From: Desulfuromonas versatilis
Lineage (GTDB): Bacteria > Desulfobacterota > Desulfuromonadia > Desulfuromonadales > NIT-T3
Direction: 5' to 3'
Assembly: GCF_019704135.1 (NCBI RefSeq)
Contig: NZ_AP024355.1
Location: 62,001-126,000 of the forward strand
DNA: 64,000 bases
Shown: positions 9,172-19,614 of the stretch, piece by piece
Layout of the letters: each line of letters begins with the position of its first letter
How positions within the stretch are numbered: position 1 is the stretch's first letter
The notes under the pieces: model-generated
The model's input: only the letters and a program-made list of their open reading frames with translations
Databases searched by the model: none
Told to the model about the DNA's origin: nothing
Translations under genes and position numbers: made by a program

Positions 9172-10173
9172 GTGAACCGGCCCCTCATTCTGACCATGGG
9201 CGACCCCACCGGGGTCGGCCCGGAGATCATCGTCAAGGCCCTGCTCTGCGGGGCGCTGGAGAACCTGTCGCGCCCCCTGCTGGTGGCGGGCGACCCGGGG
9301 GTGCTGGAGAAGGCCGCTGCGCTGTTCGGCGCCGAGAGCACAATTTCTTACGGCACCGGCCTGGTCAGCCACCGCCTAACCATCGCCGGGCGCAACCTGG
9401 AGGTCCACGCCCTCTCGCTGCTGCCCGCCGGGCAACTGGAATACGGCCGGCCCACCCCCGAATGCGGGCGGGCCATGGCCGAGTACATCGAATGGGCCTG
9501 CGCCCGCTGCCAGCAGGGAGTGGCGGCGGGGATGGTCACCGCGCCGATCAACAAGGCCGCCATCCACGCGGCGGGCTACGAATTTCCCGGCCATACCGAG
9601 CTGCTCGCCGCCTGCTGCGGGGTCGACAAGGTGGTGATGATGCTCGCCGGCGAGCGCCTGCGGGTCTGCCTGGTCACCACCCACCTGGCGCTTGCCGAGG
9701 TGCCGCGGGTGCTCTCCGAAGCCGAGATTCTCGCCACCATCCGCATCACCGATGCTTCTCTCCGGCGCTTCTTCGGCCTGGATCGGCCGCGCCTGGCGGT
9801 GCTCTCCCTCAACCCCCACGCCGGCGAGGGGGGGATGTTCGGCGACGAGGAGGCGCGGCTGATCGCCCCGGCCATCGCCGCCGCCCGCGCCGCGGGGATC
9901 GAAGCGAGCGGCCCGCACAGCGCCGACACCCTGTTCCACTTCGCCGCCCGGGGGGGCTACGATGCGGTGGTCTGCATGTACCACGACCAGGGGCTGATCC
10001 CGCTCAAGCTGCTGCACTTCGACGACGGCGTCAACGTCACCCTGGGCTTGCCCATCGTACGCACCAGCGTCGATCACGGCACCGCCTACGATATCGCCGG
10101 CACCGGCAAGGCCAGCGAGGCGAGCCTGGTGGCGGCGATCCGCATGGCGGAGAAGATGACCGGGCATGTTTAA
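9172..10173 (+). CDS. pdxA: 4-hydroxythreonine-4-phosphate dehydrogenase
   Basis: PdxA oxidises 4-phosphohydroxy-L-threonine with NAD+ in the DXP-dependent pyridoxal phosphate pathway. The 333-residue length is normal. Family stretches are LTMGDPTGVGPEI at the start, AGMVTAPINK, FPGHTELLA with a metal-ligand His, LNPHAGEGGMFG, CMYHDQGLIPLK with another metal-ligand His, and TSVDHGTAYDIAG. I chose the GTG at 9172 because a GGAGA site and a promoter fit it and the protein then starts right at the conserved VNRPLILTMGD. Confidence 0.95.
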   Translation: MNRPLILTMGDPTGVGPEIIVKALLCGALENLSRPLLVAGDPGVLEKAAALFGAESTISYGTGLVSHRLTIAGRNLEVHALSLLPAGQLEYGRPTPECGRAMAEYIEWACARCQQGVAAGMVTAPINKAAIHAAGYEFPGHTELLAACCGVDKVVMMLAGERLRVCLVTTHLALAEVPRVLSEAEILATIRITDASLRRFFGLDRPRLAVLSLNPHAGEGGMFGDEEARLIAPAIAAARAAGIEASGPHSADTLFHFAARGGYDAVVCMYHDQGLIPLKLLHFDDGVNVTLGLPIVRTSVDHGTAYDIAGTGKASEASLVAAIRMAEKMTGHV

Positions 10174-10249
10174 AGGCGGCCTCTCGCTCGTTTCCTGCAA
10201 TCCCTGGAGGGGCGGGGAAGGCTCAAAACCCACGTCAAAGGCAATGGGA

Positions 10250-10290
10250 CACGGATCAAATCTGAAAAGGCCGGATAAAATCTGATTTTT
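10250..10290. repeat. dispersed intergenic repeat, family A, degenerate copy
   Basis: The words CACGGATCAAATCTGA and GGATAAAATCTGATTTTT are the same as those in the longer inverted repeats at 42609-42747 and 57272-57405. Here only one arm is recognisable. Next to it (10321-10352) is a short direct repeat, accagtcac ... accagtcac. The gap 10174-10358 otherwise holds nothing that I recognise. Confidence 0.6.
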
Positions 10291-10358
10291 CAGGCAAAAG
10301 GATTTTAGGTTTTCGGTTTTAACCAGTCACCTGTCACGAATCACCAGTCACGGCCTTT

Positions 10359-13172
<2,814 letters not shown>

Positions 13173-13205
13173 TCGCCTGGGGGGCTAACCCCTTCAGCAG
13201 TGGTC

Positions 13206-13266
13206 AAAAAACCACCCGGCAGGTGTCGCGATGTGGTTTTTTTACAACATCGCGTCCGGTTTTTTT
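13206..13266 (+). terminator. two overlapping hairpins after uvrA
   Basis: Two mutually exclusive hairpins overlap: aaaaaaccac (13206-13215) with gtggtttttt (13233-13242), and cgcgatgt (13227-13234) with acatcgcg (13247-13254). Each is followed or closed by a T run (13237-13243 and 13260-13266). Either could terminate uvrA transcription. The remainder of 13173-13517 holds a weak TTGACG at 13348 but no clear gene. Confidence 0.6.
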
Positions 13267-13517
13267 ACGTGGCCGGCTCCACCTGGCGGGACCCCTGTCT
13301 CCGCATGTCGGCGCCGGGAGAAGAAAAATCCGTGTTTTCCCTGGCCGTTGACGCTACCTTAAGCTTCCGGAATTAAAGGAAATATAGGGAGGAGAGGTTC
13401 TGGATTGGCGGTCTGTGAGCTGCTGCCGGCTACCCAGGTCGGCGACGGGTGGCCTGCTCCTTGCACGGGTTCTATTACCCGCAGACGAGCCTAAGGTATG
13501 AAGAAACAGAGGGTTTT

Positions 13518-13919
13518 ATGGTGAAAAAAGCGATTTCCGTCCTGCTGCTGCTGTTTTTCACGAGTGCCTGCGCCCACCAGGCGGCATTTGTCACCGATCC
13601 GCCCGGCGCCGAAGTATTCGTCGACGGCCAGGCCATTGGCGTCACCCCCTGCACCTACTCCTACCAGAACAACACCGGGGGGCAGTATGCGGTGACCATC
13701 GAGAAGGCCGGCTACGAGTCGGTGCGGCACAAGGTGCGGGCCGACGAGGTGGATGCGCCGGCGCGGAAGAAATGGCTGGCGGCGGGGCTGGTCTGGAGTC
13801 CCCTTTGGCTGGGGACCCTGTTCACCAAGAAACTCAAGGAAAGTTACGAGTTCGCTCTGAAGCGCAGTGCTCCCAGGATGACGGCCAGTGCCGTGGAGGT
13901 GGAAGCGGATCGTTTCTAG
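13518..13919 (+). CDS. PEGA-type lipoprotein
   Basis: The 133-residue protein has a lipoprotein signal (VKKAISVLLLLFFTSAC, lipidated Cys at about residue 17). A PEGA-like motif follows (VTDPPGAEVFVDGQAIGVTPCTY), a small surface beta domain often found in envelope proteins. A second hydrophobic stretch is LAAGLVWSPLWLGTLF, close to residue 90. No enzymatic residues are seen; a structural or envelope role is inferred. The ATG at 13518 was chosen by the signal peptide and AGAGGG; the longer in-frame opening to 13449 lacks both. Confidence 0.8.
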   Translation: MVKKAISVLLLLFFTSACAHQAAFVTDPPGAEVFVDGQAIGVTPCTYSYQNNTGGQYAVTIEKAGYESVRHKVRADEVDAPARKKWLAAGLVWSPLWLGTLFTKKLKESYEFALKRSAPRMTASAVEVEADRF

Positions 13920-13941
13920 CTGGGCGTTATCGGAAAAGTCG

Positions 13942-13970
13942 ACAGGCGGGTCAAATGGCCCGCCTGTTTT
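13942..13970. terminator. bidirectional terminator
   Basis: A 9-bp stem (acaggcggg / cccgcctgt) is followed by TTTTATTT on the plus strand and by GACTTTT on the minus strand. It serves the lipoprotein gene and the convergent hypothetical gene. Confidence 0.8.
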
Positions 13971-14427
13971 ATTTGGTGCCGGCCGGCGCTATCTGGCAGA
14001 TCAGCGTGCGGTTGGCCACGTACTGGCAGCCGTCCCCCTCCAGGACGAAGAACGGCGGGGCGCTGTTGATGAAATCGACGAGGCGGTTCTTTCCCCGGGG
14101 CAGGTCGATCACCACAACCCCCTGCAGGGATTCGCGGCCGAAGAAGTGGAGGCGGACTTCCTTGCGTTCCCCCAGGGGCATCTCCTCCTCGGCGGTGGGG
14201 AGATAGCGAATGTGGCTGACCGCCTCTTTGTTGACCAGGGAGAAGGCTCCCTCGTTGCTGCGAAAGGGGAAGAACTGCTCCTTTTCATTGAGCAGGTCGG
14301 AGATGCTCTGGGTGCCGCTGTGGCTGGAGGCGTAGGGGCTCAGAAAGACAACCCCTTCCAGCACCAGGCCGTCGGAGAGAAAGATGGCCACCGGGTGTTC
14401 CTGCTTGTCCACGCGGTATTCGTTCAT
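13969..14427 (-). CDS. conserved hypothetical protein
   Basis: The 152-residue soluble protein has no signal peptide and no obvious motif. It begins MNEYRVDKQEHPVAIFLSDG and contains LEGVVFLSPYASSHSG, LLNEKEQFFPF, SLVNKEAVSHIRY and PRGKNRLVDFINS. This pattern of short beta strands resembles a conserved family in Geobacter/myxobacteria (possibly DUF6812), but I cannot confirm the domain name. The ATG was chosen for its GGGAGG site; 11 extra residues are open upstream. It is monocistronic and convergent with the PEGA lipoprotein gene. Confidence 0.65.
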   Translation of the reverse strand: MNEYRVDKQEHPVAIFLSDGLVLEGVVFLSPYASSHSGTQSISDLLNEKEQFFPFRSNEGAFSLVNKEAVSHIRYLPTAEEEMPLGERKEVRLHFFGRESLQGVVVIDLPRGKNRLVDFINSAPPFFVLEGDGCQYVANRTLICQIAPAGTK

Positions 14428-14602
14428 GAGATCCTCCCGGGGGAAAGTGCAACAGGCCAAAGGGTAATACGTTTTTCAGGGAAAATCAAGGATTTGCGAT
14501 CCGAACCCGGTGAGGCGAAGCCCTCCGCCCCGTCCCTCGATGGCCCCCTTGCGTCGATTGCGCGAAGGGTGTAGCATCAGGGGAATTTTTCGGAGCCGTT
14601 TC

Positions 14603-15976
14603 ATGGGGCGCATTTCCAGGCGTCTGGGTGAGCTGACGCCAAACCAGGCGCTGATCGTCTATTACCTGCTGGCCATTCTGTTGGGGGCGTTCGCCCTCAG
14701 CCTCCCCCTGGCTTCCCGCCAGGGGCCCCTCCCCTTTATTGACGGACTGTTCACCGCCACCAGCGCCATGTGCGTGACCGGGCTGGCCGTGGTCGACACC
14801 GGCAGCCGCTTCACGCTGTTCGGGCAATTGACCATCCTGCTGCTGATCCAGGTCGGCGGGCTGGGGATCACCACCTTCTCGGTCTACCTGTTCTTCTATC
14901 TGCGACAGGGGGTGGGGATGCGCGGCCGCTGGATCATTCACGAGACGCTGCTGCATACCCCCGTCGACTCGCTTCGCGACCTGGTCCGCAGCATTTTCAA
15001 GCTGACTTTGGCCATCGAAGCGGCCGGCGCGGTCCTGCTGGCTTTCGCTTTCGTCCCCCGCCTGGGCTGGACCACGGGGGTGTATTATGCGATCTTCCAT
15101 TCCGTCTCGGCATTCTGCAACGCCGGCTTTGCCCTGTTTTCCGACAGCCTGATCGGCTTTCGGGACGACCCTCTGGTCAACCTGACCATCATGGGGCTGA
15201 TCATCCTGGGCGGCATCGGCTTTCTGGTCATGCGCGAAGTCCTGGCCTCGTGCCGGCGGCCCAGGGCAGGCGGCCGCCGGCGCCTGTCCCTGCATTCGCG
15301 GCTGGTGCTCTGGACCAGCCTGGCGCTGGTCGCAGGCGGGGCCGTGCTGATCGCGCTGCTCGAGGCGCCGGCCTCATTTCGGCAGCTGCCCGCCGGCGAG
15401 GCCTTCTGGATCGCCCTGTTCCAATCGGTGACCGCCCGCACCGCCGGTTTCAACACCATCGACCTCAACAGCTTCGAAGCCCCCACCCTGTTTCTGATGA
15501 TCTTCCTGATGTTCGTGGGCGCTTCGCCGGGCTCCTGCGGAGGCGGCATCAAGACCACCAGCCTGGCCCTGTTCGTCGCCATCCTGCACAGCCGCCTCAA
15601 GGGCAGCGCCCACACCAACGTGTTCCGGCGCACCCTGCCGGATGAGCTGGCCACCAAGACCCTCACCCTGGTAATGCTGGCCGCCCTGTTTCTTGGCGCG
15701 GCCACTTTCGGCCTGCTGACGGTGCAGATGACCGGAATCCCCTTCCGGGAGAGCGGCGGACTGTTTCTGGACTATGTCTTCGAGGCGGTCTCGGCCTTCG
15801 CCACGGTGGGGCTCTCCCTCGGGGTGACCCCCCAACTGGTGCCTGCGGGCAAGCTGATCGTCATCCTGCTGATGTTCGTGGGCAGGGTCGGGCTGCTGAC
15901 CGTGGCGTTCACCATTATCCGCCGCAGCCGCGAGGACGCGGTGCGCTATGCGGAAGAAAACATCATGATCGGCTGA
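14603..15976 (+). CDS. potassium uptake transporter membrane subunit (TrkH/KtrB family)
   Basis: The 457-residue membrane protein is the ion-conducting subunit of a K+ uptake system. Four pore-loop signatures are visible: TSAMCVTGLAV, SAFCNAGFAL, TARTAGFNTI and SAFATVGLSL, each with the filter glycine. The length is closer to KtrB than to TrkH of enterobacteria. A KtrA/TrkA-type subunit gene follows 20 bases later. The ATG at 14603 has GGAG upstream and starts the conserved N-terminal region; the frame is open further upstream to 14510. Confidence 0.92.
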   Translation: MGRISRRLGELTPNQALIVYYLLAILLGAFALSLPLASRQGPLPFIDGLFTATSAMCVTGLAVVDTGSRFTLFGQLTILLLIQVGGLGITTFSVYLFFYLRQGVGMRGRWIIHETLLHTPVDSLRDLVRSIFKLTLAIEAAGAVLLAFAFVPRLGWTTGVYYAIFHSVSAFCNAGFALFSDSLIGFRDDPLVNLTIMGLIILGGIGFLVMREVLASCRRPRAGGRRRLSLHSRLVLWTSLALVAGGAVLIALLEAPASFRQLPAGEAFWIALFQSVTARTAGFNTIDLNSFEAPTLFLMIFLMFVGASPGSCGGGIKTTSLALFVAILHSRLKGSAHTNVFRRTLPDELATKTLTLVMLAALFLGAATFGLLTVQMTGIPFRESGGLFLDYVFEAVSAFATVGLSLGVTPQLVPAGKLIVILLMFVGRVGLLTVAFTIIRRSREDAVRYAEENIMIG

Positions 15977-15996
15977 TCGGGCCGGGAGAAATTGCC

Positions 15997-16653
15997 ATGA
16001 AACGTTTTTGCGTCATCGGTCTGGGCAACTTCGGTTTCCACGTGGCCACCACCCTTTACAGCGAGGGGCATGAAGTCGTCGCCATCGACACCGACCGCGA
16101 CAAGGTGCAGCGGGTCAGGGAGCATTCCTCCTACGCCATCCTCGGCGATGCCGCCAGCAAGGAGTTCCTCAAGGGCCAGGGGATCGACGAAATGGACGGC
16201 GTGGTGGTCTCGACCGGCGAACGCTCCCACCTCTCGACCCTGATCACCCTCTACCTGAAGGAACTCAAGGTGCCGCGCATCGTGGTCAAGGCGCTCGACG
16301 AGGACCACGGCCGGATCCTGGAGAAGGTCGGGGCCACCGAGGTCATCTACCCCGAGAAGGACATGGCCGTCAAGACCGCCCGCAGCCTCTCGAGCCCCAA
16401 CATCCTCGACGTCATCCCGATTTCTGAGGATTTTTCCATCACCGAGGTCGGGCCGCCCCGCCACATGGTCGGCAAGACCCTGATCCAGCTGGACCTGCGG
16501 CGCCGGTTCAACGTCACGGTCATCGGTGTCAAGGAGATGCTGACCGGCAACTTCGTCACCCTGCCCCCGGCGGACTACATGATCAAGGACAGTGATCTGC
16601 TGGTGCTGATCGGCAAGCCCCTCGACATCGAACGGGCCTGCCAGGCAAAGTAA
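15997..16653 (+). CDS. potassium uptake regulatory subunit (KtrA/TrkA, RCK domains)
   Basis: The 218-residue cytoplasmic protein has an RCK_N Rossmann domain with IGLGNFG (residues 7-13) and the nucleotide-binding acidic residue in AIDTDRDK. An RCK_C domain follows (about 135-215; MVGKTLIQLDLRRRFNVTVIGVK). Proteins of this size form the KtrA gating ring that controls the membrane subunit by binding ATP/ADP or NAD(H). It is encoded directly after the membrane subunit, surely in one operon. Confidence 0.93.
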   Translation: MKRFCVIGLGNFGFHVATTLYSEGHEVVAIDTDRDKVQRVREHSSYAILGDAASKEFLKGQGIDEMDGVVVSTGERSHLSTLITLYLKELKVPRIVVKALDEDHGRILEKVGATEVIYPEKDMAVKTARSLSSPNILDVIPISEDFSITEVGPPRHMVGKTLIQLDLRRRFNVTVIGVKEMLTGNFVTLPPADYMIKDSDLLVLIGKPLDIERACQAK

Positions 16654-16695
16654 CCTGGATGGGCCATCGACCCGCCCGGGCAGGTTGTGGAAAGG

Positions 16696-16723
16696 TTGAC
16701 ATGCGCCGAGGAATAATTAGAAT
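16696..16723 (+). promoter_or_regulatory. sigma-70 promoter for rubrerythrin
   Basis: TTGACA (perfect), 16 bases, TAGAAT (5 of 6). It lies about 55 bases ahead of the ATG. A PerR-type operator was not recognised. Confidence 0.7.
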
Positions 16724-16777
16724 GTTAGGGTCTTTTTGATGCCTGCTAGATTAAATTAAATTCAAGGAGCAAATTCA

Positions 16778-17287
16778 ATGGCGGAAATGAAAGGTAGCAA
16801 GACCGAAAAAGATCTCAAGGAAGCCTTTGCCGGCGAATCCCAGGCCAACCGTACCTACCTGGCCTTTGCCCAGAAGGCCGACCAGGAGGGCTTCACCCAG
16901 GCGGCCAAGCTGTTCCGCGCGGCGGCCGCGGCCGAAACCATCCATGCCCACGCCCACCTGCGCGCGCTCGGCGGCATCCGCTCCACCAAGGAAAACCTCA
17001 AGGAGGCGATCGGCGGGGAAACCCATGAATTCATGGAAATGTACCCCGGGATGATCAAGGACGCCCAGGCCGAAGGCTTCGAGGTTGCCCTGAAGAGCTT
17101 CACCTTTGCCAACGCCGTGGAAAAGGTTCACGCCAAGCTTTATCAGCAGGCCCTGGACAATCTCGGCAGCAACGAAATCGTCGACTACTATGTCTGCAAG
17201 GTCTGCGGCAACACCCTGGAGGGAGAGCCCGATGGTCCCTGCACGGTCTGTGGTGCCGTGAAGAACGCCTTTTTCAAGGTCGACTGA
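16778..17287 (+). CDS. rbr: rubrerythrin
   Basis: The 169-residue non-haem iron peroxidase reduces hydrogen peroxide in anaerobes. The N-terminal ferritin-like four-helix domain has iron-ligand glutamates and ExxH motifs (ESQANRTYLAF, AAETIHAHA, GETHEFMEMYPGM, VEKVHAKLY). The C-terminal rubredoxin-like domain has CKVC and CTVC (about residues 144-161). This short-linker form without N-terminal rubredoxin is common in Geobacter relatives. AAGGAG precedes the ATG. It has its own promoter and terminator. Confidence 0.97.
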   Translation: MAEMKGSKTEKDLKEAFAGESQANRTYLAFAQKADQEGFTQAAKLFRAAAAAETIHAHAHLRALGGIRSTKENLKEAIGGETHEFMEMYPGMIKDAQAEGFEVALKSFTFANAVEKVHAKLYQQALDNLGSNEIVDYYVCKVCGNTLEGEPDGPCTVCGAVKNAFFKVD

Positions 17288-17310
17288 TCGCTCGACCGAT
17301 ACCCCACCGG

Positions 17311-17344
17311 AAGCCGGGTCCTTGCGGGGGCCCGGCTTTTTTTC
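17311..17344 (+). terminator. rho-independent terminator of rubrerythrin
   Basis: A stem of about 10 bp (agccgggtcc / ggggcccggct, with one G-T pair) is followed at once by seven T. Confidence 0.9.
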
Positions 17345-17413
17345 GCTGACCAGGGCGGCAGGAACCCATCCGCCGGCCCCGTCCCCAACGATTGCCGCCT
17401 GACGAGGTAGGTC

Positions 17414-17743
17414 ATGGATAAGTGCCCAGTTTGCAAGGAGCAGAAAAAAGGTAAATTCTGGTGCAGCGCCTGCAAGACGGTATTCGTCTGTCCGATGCAG
17501 AACTGCGGCGCCGAAATCCGCAAGCGCGACGCTGCCGATTGCCCGCGCTGCGGGTTGATTTTCGCCGAATACATCAAGAGCAAGAAAATGTACCGCCAAT
17601 GCCCCAAGTGCAAGAAAAAACAGGGGTTGTCCGATCCCCAGTGCAAGCATTGCCGGTATTGGTTCAACTGCCCGACCTGCGGCCACAAGGTCCCCTCCAC
17701 CAGCATGCTGACCTGCCCGCGCTGCGCCACCAGCCTGCGCTGA
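17414..17743 (+). CDS. multi-zinc-ribbon protein
   Basis: The 109-residue protein is built almost only from CxxC knuckles: CPVC, CSAC, CPMQNC, CPRC, CPKC, CKHC, CPTC and CPRC. It has about sixteen cysteines, enough for four zinc sites of the treble-clef/zinc-ribbon sort. It has no signal peptide or membrane segment. It probably binds nucleic acid or a protein partner; the function is not recognised. The start has GAGGTAGG upstream and the gene is monocistronic. Confidence 0.75.
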   Translation: MDKCPVCKEQKKGKFWCSACKTVFVCPMQNCGAEIRKRDAADCPRCGLIFAEYIKSKKMYRQCPKCKKKQGLSDPQCKHCRYWFNCPTCGHKVPSTSMLTCPRCATSLR

Positions 17744-17754
17744 ACCTTCTTCTC

Positions 17755-17789
17755 CGGGGCGCGGCGGGAGTCCACTCTCCCGCGCCCCG
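17755..17789 (+). terminator. strong hairpin after the zinc-ribbon gene
   Basis: cggggcgcggcgggag pairs with ctcccgcgccccg around a six-base loop. There is no T run, so it may stabilise the 3' end more than terminate. Confidence 0.4.
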
Positions 17790-17898
17790 AGCCGATCCGC
17801 ACCCCGCCCGGGGCTTTCCGGGTGAAAGATCCTCCCGCCTTTGCTAGACTAGTACATTAATGAAGTGCTGGTGAATTGACCCCTTCGAGGAGGTCCTC

Positions 17899-19320
17899 TT
17901 GCTGTACCTGACCCTGTCGCTGGTGCTGAGCCTGGCGGGACTGCTCTCCGCCGGTCACGCCCTGCTCCACAAGCGGGATCCCCGCGCCGCCCTGGGCTGG
18001 ATCGTGATGTGCCTGGCCCTGCCGGGGGTGGGGATGGGGCTCTACTGGCTGCTCGGGGTCAATCGCATCCGGACCCGGGCCCGAGACCTGCAGAGCCAGG
18101 GATCGACCTGGTTCGAGCCCAGCCTCTGCGCCTGGTCGCGGGAGAGCGCCGAGCAGTACCCCTTCCGGGCGGAAAATTTCGCCACCCTGCTGCATCTCTC
18201 CGATGCGGTCACCCGCCGCCCCCTGCTGCAGGGCAATCACATCGAACCGCTGCACAACGGCGAGCAGGCCTATCCGGCGATGCTCGAGGCCATCGCCGGG
18301 GCCCGGCAGTCCATCCTGCTGTCCACCTACATCTTCGAATCCAACCCGACCGGGCGCCGTTTCACCGACGCCCTGGCCGAAGCCGCGGCTCGTGGCGTCG
18401 AGGTGAAGGTTCTTATCGACGGACTGGGCGAGCGTTACTCCTTCCCCCCGGCCCGCCGGCTGCTCCAGGGCAGCCGGGTGCGGGTGGCCCGCTTTCTCCC
18501 CCCCAGCCTCTCCGGGCACGGCATACACCTCAACCTGCGCAATCATCGCAAACTCCTGGTGGTCGACGGGGTGCTGGGCTTCAGCGGCGGGATGAACATC
18601 GGGGACCGGCACCTGGCCGAAAGCAGCGACCCGCGCCGGGTGGTCGATATTCATTTCCGGGTGCAGGGTCCGGTTGTGGGGCAGATGCGCGAGGCCTTCC
18701 TGGAGGACTGGCAATTGGCTACCGGGGAGGGTTTCCACCAGGAAAAACCGCCCGCAGTGGCGGCAGGGGGGCAGGCTTTCTGCCGGGGGATCAGCGCCGG
18801 GCCGAACGAGGATTTCGAAAAGCTCCCCTGGATTCTGACCGGGGCCTTGAACTGCGCACGCCGCCGCCTGCGGATCATGACGCCGTATTTCGTGCCGGAC
18901 CGCTTCCTGATCGCCGCGATCAACGCCGCGGCCCTGCGCGGGGTGACGGTGGAGATCGTTCTGCCGGCACGGAACAACCTCCCCTACGTCGCCTGGGCGA
19001 CCCGTTCCTATCTTTGGGAGCTGCTGCTCTACAACGTGCGCATCTTCTACCAGCCGCCGCCCTTTGTGCACAGCAAGCTGCTGCTGGTGGATGACGACTA
19101 CGCGCTGGTCGGCACCGCCAACCTCGACCCGCGCAGCCTGCGGCTCAATTTCGAATTCTGCCTCGAAGTCTACGACCGCAATTGCAACCGCCAACTGGCC
19201 GCGCATTTCGACACCGTGCGCGCAGCCTCCCGCCAGGTGCTGCTGGCCGATGTGGACGGGCGCCCCCTGCCCGTCAAGCTCAGGGACGCCTTCGCCAAGC
19301 TGTTTTCCCCCTATCTATGA
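17899..19320 (+). CDS. cls: cardiolipin synthase-type phospholipase D protein
   Basis: The 473-residue membrane enzyme condenses phosphatidylglycerol into cardiolipin. Two N-terminal membrane helices (about residues 1-18 and 30-50; RAALGWIVMCLALPGVGMGLYWL) precede two phospholipase D domains with HKD motifs: HRKLLVVDG with FSGGMNIGDRH, and HSKLLLVDD with VGTANLDPRS. The start is TTG, chosen because GAGGAGG lies six bases upstream and the first hydrophobic helix starts there. The gene stands alone and ends at a bidirectional terminator shared with the small gene on the other strand. Confidence 0.92.
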   Translation: MLYLTLSLVLSLAGLLSAGHALLHKRDPRAALGWIVMCLALPGVGMGLYWLLGVNRIRTRARDLQSQGSTWFEPSLCAWSRESAEQYPFRAENFATLLHLSDAVTRRPLLQGNHIEPLHNGEQAYPAMLEAIAGARQSILLSTYIFESNPTGRRFTDALAEAAARGVEVKVLIDGLGERYSFPPARRLLQGSRVRVARFLPPSLSGHGIHLNLRNHRKLLVVDGVLGFSGGMNIGDRHLAESSDPRRVVDIHFRVQGPVVGQMREAFLEDWQLATGEGFHQEKPPAVAAGGQAFCRGISAGPNEDFEKLPWILTGALNCARRRLRIMTPYFVPDRFLIAAINAAALRGVTVEIVLPARNNLPYVAWATRSYLWELLLYNVRIFYQPPPFVHSKLLLVDDDYALVGTANLDPRSLRLNFEFCLEVYDRNCNRQLAAHFDTVRAASRQVLLADVDGRPLPVKLRDAFAKLFSPYL

Positions 19321-19360
19321 AAACGCCAGGGCGGCTGATGGGCCGCCCCGGCGCTTAATT
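19319..19360. terminator. bidirectional terminator
   Basis: An 11-bp stem (gccagggcggc / gccgccccggc, one G-T pair) carries TTTTC on the minus strand and TTAATTTT on the plus strand. It ends both cls and the small minus-strand gene. Confidence 0.85.
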
Positions 19361-19513
19361 TTCCGGGTTCTTGTCTTCCGTCCCGGGTTGCTCCTTCCGC
19401 ACGGGAAGGCTGCAGCTGTCGGAAAGTCAGGTCTGCACCCCGAGTTTGGGGAGGATCCAGCGGTTGAGAATGAACCAGACGGCCAAAACACCGAGCAGGC
19501 CGAGAATCTCCAT
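19355..19513 (-). CDS. candidate small membrane selenoprotein (TGA read as selenocysteine)
   Basis: The gene starts at ATG 19513 behind a perfect AAAAAGGAGG and a likely promoter. The first 28 residues form one hydrophobic helix ending in a conserved-looking phrase: MEILGLLGVLAVWFILNRW, ILPKLGVQT. The next codon is TGA (19427-19429). Read as selenocysteine, the frame continues 23 residues, U-LSDSC-SLPVRKEQPGTEDK and so on, to TAA at 19355, just before a terminator. This makes a 52-residue protein with a U-x4-C pair next to a membrane helix. A SECIS-like hairpin lies downstream at the proper distance (separate entry). From memory, similar small proteins in Geobacter relatives carry Cys at this place, but I could not check that. 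If TGA is a true stop, a 28-residue membrane peptide remains. Confidence 0.65.
19393..19409 (-). promoter_or_regulatory. SECIS-like hairpin after the in-frame TGA
   Basis: On the minus strand CCTTCC-CGTGC-GGAAGG makes a perfect 6-bp stem with a five-base loop. The loop G is the 25th base after the TGA. Bacterial SECIS elements need a short apical loop with G among its first two bases, about 16-37 bases after the UGA. This hairpin meets those rules. Confidence 0.55.
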
Positions 19514-19542
19514 GACGTGCCTCCTTTTTAGATATGACAATC

Positions 19543-19571
19543 AATATATAGCATTCTTATTTCAGAAGCAA
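19543..19571 (-). promoter_or_regulatory. sigma-70 promoter of the small selenoprotein candidate
   Basis: On the minus strand TTGCTT, 17 bases, TATATT lies about 30 bases ahead of the ATG at 19513, in a short AT-rich stretch. Confidence 0.5.
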
Positions 19572-19614
19572 GCCCTCCCCTCCTCTGGGCGCGAGGGGGG
19601 TCCAAGTGTCCGGC

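Noticed and set aside
19311..19544. Alternative 77-codon minus-strand frame overlapping the selenoprotein candidate
   Set aside because: Its start lacks a ribosome site, and its product is an unstructured Arg/Pro/Gly-rich string; the overlapping frame has promoter, ribosome site, membrane helix and terminator.
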